Shown here in pieces: positions 60,608-64,000 of a stretch of 64,000 nt of DNA. Each line of letters starts with the position of its first letter. Positions within the stretch are counted from its first letter, which is position 1. A program made the position numbers and the translations under genes. The DNA is from Ailanthus altissimus (lineage: Eukaryota; Streptophyta; Magnoliopsida; Sapindales; Simaroubaceae), in NCBI GenBank assembly GCA_946807835.1, contig OX327710.1, positions 14,868,501 through 14,932,500 on the forward strand, written 5' to 3'. Under the pieces are notes generated by a model. That model was not told where the DNA came from. It saw only the letters and a program-made list of their open reading frames with translations, and searched no databases.

Positions 60608-61529
60608 TGTTAGAATTGGTGATTCAACAATCATGTTTGAGCATGAATTTAATATAGATACCTATGAAGACTCAACAAGAAGTTTAGTATATGAAGTTGT
60701 ACAAGGAAGAAACAAAACATATAGCCGAAAGCTAATAAGGGATTGAAAACATAAAGAGGACTGTACTAGTCTAACGCTCAGACTTGGAAGATAAAACGCC
60801 CATGTGTTAATTCCAGATAGCCTAGTGCCCTATCATTGCCTGAGAATGTTGCAATGTTAAGATAAAGTCACACCAATGCCCCAGTGTTCGTCATAGAACA
60901 CCCCATCGTTGGAACATTACATTAACGCCCCAGCGTTGCCTGTTTAGGAAAATTAGTTTTTGGTTCGAATTAATTTCTTTAAGTAGGTTTTGGACTCTCA
61001 AACATAAGGACTCTTATTTCAAATATGTTTAAGGTTTTTTAGGCTTTTGTAAATATTATATAAACTCTTGTAACCACTTATGATTCAAAAAGCAATAAGA
61101 AAGACTCTAAGAGAGAATAGAGAGTTCGGTAGATACTAAATGTTAAGGTGCATTAAGGTGGAACCATAGTAAGTGTCTTTATTGTCGTGTGAACAAGAAG
61201 AGCACCAAATAGTTTTTTTTAAAAGTTATTATGTGGTTATAGCAACCAAAAATATAACATCTCTATATTATATTCTTTGATAGTTTTTTAAGAGTGGTTG
61301 TAGCGATCTGTAGTTATTGTGTGAACTTCAATAAGAGATGTTAGAGTCCATTCATCCACTTGGATGTAGACATTGTCCAAACTATATAATTAATTGTGTG
61401 TGTTCTTGTGATTTTATTCTTATTTTTACTCTTATTTTACTTGTGGTTAAACGTTTTCGTAACAATTAAATATTAGTGTAATGACTAATAATTAAAAAAG
61501 ATTAATACTAAATCTAATATCCATCAACA
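60608..61529 (+). repeat. 3' LTR of the outer element
   Basis: Starts tgttagaattggtgattc and ends ccatcaaca. U3 holds repeated semi-palindromic GC-richer words (aacgccccagcgttgcc and variants) at about 60830-60940. The U5 motif gatgtagacattgtccaaac lies at 61361-61390. Confidence 0.85.
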
Positions 61530-61534
61530 TTTAC

Positions 61535-62541
61535 AGACCTTAAGTTATAACTTATAGTATGAGAGACATATTCCACTGTAAAGCATCATCAATTCACAAA
61601 TTTCTCCAACAAAAACCACATTGTTTCTGAATTATTGTAGTAAACTTCCCAGCAAGAGCGGTGATTGGATGGATTTATTTTGTCTTCCACTTCCTGCTTT
61701 GCCCCTCATAAAAATAGAATTGGTATGTTCAAACTTCAAACTGGTGTCCTAGACTTAAGTGTATACACATTTAAAGTTTGGGCCTGGGGGATCAACAACT
61801 GCAACACATCCATTCCATTCCATTCCTCAATCCTCTCCCTTTGTGTTGTGAGTAGGCCCTCTTGTAAATTAATGAAAGCACTTGTTATCTACTAAGCATT
61901 ATCTCCTTATTACTTACCATTCTGTTGTTGTCATTATTTTCATTAGCAAAAGTTGTGAAAATCCGATATCATTATGCTTCTAATGGATACTTGTCGTATG
62001 GACATCTCACTTTTCTTTTCTTTTTGACTGAATCAAGAATATAACAAGCTTTCCCTTGTTACAATAATCATAGATATTCTAGGGAACATCTAACTTATCC
62101 AAATTTGTCACCTAACATTTACATTTAAAAAAATTCTTTCAAACTTAACAACAAAAAAATCTGTTTATAAACAATTTGAAAAGTGCTAACTGATCATAGT
62201 CTCAAATTTTAGATTTGTCTGATACAGGGTCCTATATACAAGTGCGTTTACTTTTTTCTACTTTCACTCCAAAGCTTGTGTTTTTATTCTGCAAAGCACT
62301 TCTATACTGAACAACCCTTAATCTAGCCAACATGTCTAGAACCATCTAGTAATGTAAATATTAACAAAAGCACAATTTAGGAACATGTAATACTTAATGT
62401 ACCAAATAAACCCAACTTATATAAGTTTATAGCAGTTAGTATCAAATCATGCCCACCACTTTACCGCTCCATAAAAATCCTGATATAACACCACCATGGC
62501 AGAAAAATAATACCACATCTGCAGGTTCTAATACAACATGA
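61535..62541. other. Spacer and 3' flank of the phospholipase D gene
   Basis: No gene seen; frame 61665-61895 lacks any domain. The stretch nearest 62616 is presumably 3' UTR. Confidence 0.4.
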
Positions 62542-62547
62542 TTTATT
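62542..62547 (-). terminator. Possible polyadenylation signal of the phospholipase D gene
   Basis: Minus-strand AATAAA about 70 bases past the stop codon, a normal distance for a plant near-upstream element. Confidence 0.35.
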
Positions 62548-62615
62548 GCTATACTACCACTAGTAGCTTAAAACTAGAACAAACAAGCCATTATTTTAGA
62601 ACCAAATGGTGAAGA

Positions 62616-64000
62616 TTAGGTGGTAAGGATTGGGGGCATGTAATCTGATTTGGTGCCAAGAACACGAGCCTTGGTGTCAGGGAAGAACTCGGTTCCCGGC
62701 AGCTCTGTGACATCTCCCTCACTGTCAACACCAATGGGATAGCGGAGCAAGTGACCAGGCAGGTCATGCTCAAGTGACTCGCTGGAATAGAGGTCCCAGT
62801 ACTTGTCAGCAATCTGGTTCACTTTCTGGACACATTCAAGGTTTTCTGGCTGGAGGAATGAATCATCCAGCATGCCCAGATGCTCATACCACAGTGCCAT
62901 ACGGAAGCCATGGACCTGGCCACGTGCCGGCACCCTGGTTGATAAATGATATGGTTGGTAGGCTCCCATGGCTATCTCAGAGTCCCTGGCACCCTCCATT
63001 GATCGCTGATTGATGTTGGCAGATCCAACAATGATATATTCATCATCAACTGCAAACACATAGGTTGTTAATAATGTGTCATACAAATATAGCAACAAGG
63101 CAAGAGAGATATATCTTCAAAATTAAACAGACTTTCTTGTGTTGAAAGAGACTCAATCTACAATCTTGTAAGAAGGTTCCCTTTTTTTTTTTTTCTAAAA
63201 GAGGGATTATTGGAGTTTTGTCCAAAGCACCTGATTGTAGCAGCTTATGTGTATCCAACGGTGGCTGATGCTCCAGAAATTGAAAATACATTTCTCAATA
63301 ACCTTAAATTAAGCATATATATTTCTAGAAAAATATCTGGCTAATTACTAGGCAGGAAAATTGAAGATCACTAACAGTCAACTAAAGCATTCTTCTAGAA
63401 AATTTACATATTCTAATTAGGTTTTCGGACAATGAAGGTCTTCACATCCAAACCAGATTTTCATAAACTGAAAATATACACTCCTCAATGTATTGTTATG
63501 TTAGACCAGGACATGACAAAGATTTGATTCTTCATATTTAACTATCAGATAGTTAAAAGAAAAAGAGGGAAAAAAAAATGAAAACAATAATCGGGGTTGA
63601 ATAAAGTAACTTACCAATCATCATCTTGGAATGAACATATATCATGAAGCGTCGAGCTTCTTGGGCTCTAGCATAATCTGAACCAGGCTCAGGACTTTCA
63701 GAAGGTTCATATTCTCCACTCTTCTTCATCTCCCGGTTCCCAATGCAGAAGAATGTTAAATAGTTTCGGGGATCCTCCTGAATACCGTTAGCTCTGAGAG
63801 CCTGAACAATATCCTTATACATCATGTCCATTGTCCTCCTCTGCCAATCTAATATTGCCTGAACACTACCAGACTCTGGCATCCCCTCTGGCCACATAGG
63901 GACAATAACATAGACAGTGAATCTTTCCCCAGCCTCAATCTTACTAACAATCTTAAGTGAGAGCTCCTTTGGAATCAGATGCAAAGCACTAATTTCCTCA
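62616..64000 (-). CDS. PLD alpha: Phospholipase D alpha, C-terminal part (partial)
   Basis: Exon 64000-63615 continues beyond the right edge; the last exon is 63049-62616, the intron having GT at 63614 and AG at 63050. About 272 residues are visible. They include [59 protein letters not shown], and the second catalytic HKD motif [20 protein letters not shown] (H-x-K-x4-D), split by the intron after MMI. Then come [33 protein letters not shown] and the family C-terminus [23 protein letters not shown] alpha hydrolyses membrane phosphatidylcholine to phosphatidic acid plus choline, using two HKD motifs, in stress and abscisic-acid signalling. The C2 domain and first HKD lie off the window. Sequence intact; paralogue number not assignable. 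Confidence 0.95.

Larger units (their letters stand above)
48483..61529 (+). mobile_element. Outer copia element of a three-level nest (gag-protease only)
   Basis: Its 5' LTR is split into 48483-48772 and 58570-59158; its 3' LTR is 60608-61529. Both start tgtta-aattg-tgatt-aacaatcatg and end atcaaca or ttcaaca. The flanks tttat (48478-48482) and tttac (61530-61534) are a 5-bp target duplication with one mismatch. A PBS TGGTATTAGAGC follows the 5' LTR. The internal region is only about 1.45 kb and codes decayed gag and protease; integrase, RT and RNase H are missing, so it was non-autonomous or later deleted. The 48773-58564 element sits inside its 5' LTR. Confidence 0.88.

Noticed and set aside
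62774..63013. 79-codon plus-strand frame
   Set aside because: It is antisense to the last exon of phospholipase D alpha.
1..64000. CRISPR arrays, operons, prophage or other prokaryotic systems
   Set aside because: Introns, TATA promoters, LTR retroelements and plant gene families show this is plant nuclear DNA; the tandem repeats seen are minisatellites or LTR duplications without spacer structure.

Overview
The window is nuclear DNA from a flowering plant, most likely a eudicot. It is AT-rich and full of (TA)n and poly-A/T tracts. Its genes have GT-AG introns with plant-style TATA boxes, and the proteins recognised (an EPF-like secreted peptide, an organellar small heat-shock protein, a DUF4050 protein, a phospholipase D alpha) are plant families. 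Genes are few; Ty1/copia retroelements in every state of decay fill the space between them. I cannot name the species.

All recognised single-copy genes lie on the minus strand. 452-680 is the first exon of a probably plastid-targeted protein running off the left edge. 7916-8427 is a two-exon EPFL peptide gene. 30661-31616 is a two-exon HSP26.5-type small heat-shock gene with a heat-shock element beside its TATA box. 32752-36500 is a five-exon DUF4050 gene whose first exon codes only five bases and which uses one GC-AG intron. 44772-45398 is a two-exon gene for a small Lys-rich membrane-anchored protein of unknown role. 62616-64000 is the C-terminal part of a phospholipase D alpha gene, including its second HKD motif. 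These genes act separately (peptide signalling, protein quality control, lipid signalling); nothing suggests a shared pathway.

Mobile DNA, left to right: a 1.2 kb poly-A retroposed insert with a 14-bp target duplication (811-1986); a LINE ORF1 fragment (2545-2940); a decayed gypsy-type gag-like gene (3.0-4.9 kb); a 1.1 kb foldback element (10506-11598); an LTR-less copia relic (13.9-17.75 kb); a possible CACTA end (17822); a copia element with paired LTRs, PBS and PPT whose gag is replaced by repeats (18723-23333); a third, older copia element (about 24.05-27.37 kb); a solo LTR (40117-40973); a second foldback element with a GC-rich core (46217-47017); and a three-deep nest at 48483-61529. 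In the nest, a gag/protease-only copia element has its 5' LTR split by a 9.8 kb copia element, which is itself split by a 2.6 kb solo LTR in opposite orientation. Each of the three insertions has a 5-bp target-site duplication matching at 4 of 5 bases.

Other structure: a 42-bp minisatellite (39324-39650), a cluster of G-box/ABRE-like ACGT motifs without an obvious gene (47680-47813), and long featureless AT-rich spacers. I found no previously undescribed biological system. The best leads are the nested retroelement history, the gag-less copia element, repeated motifs in LTR and leader regions, and the unusual splice structure of the DUF4050 gene.
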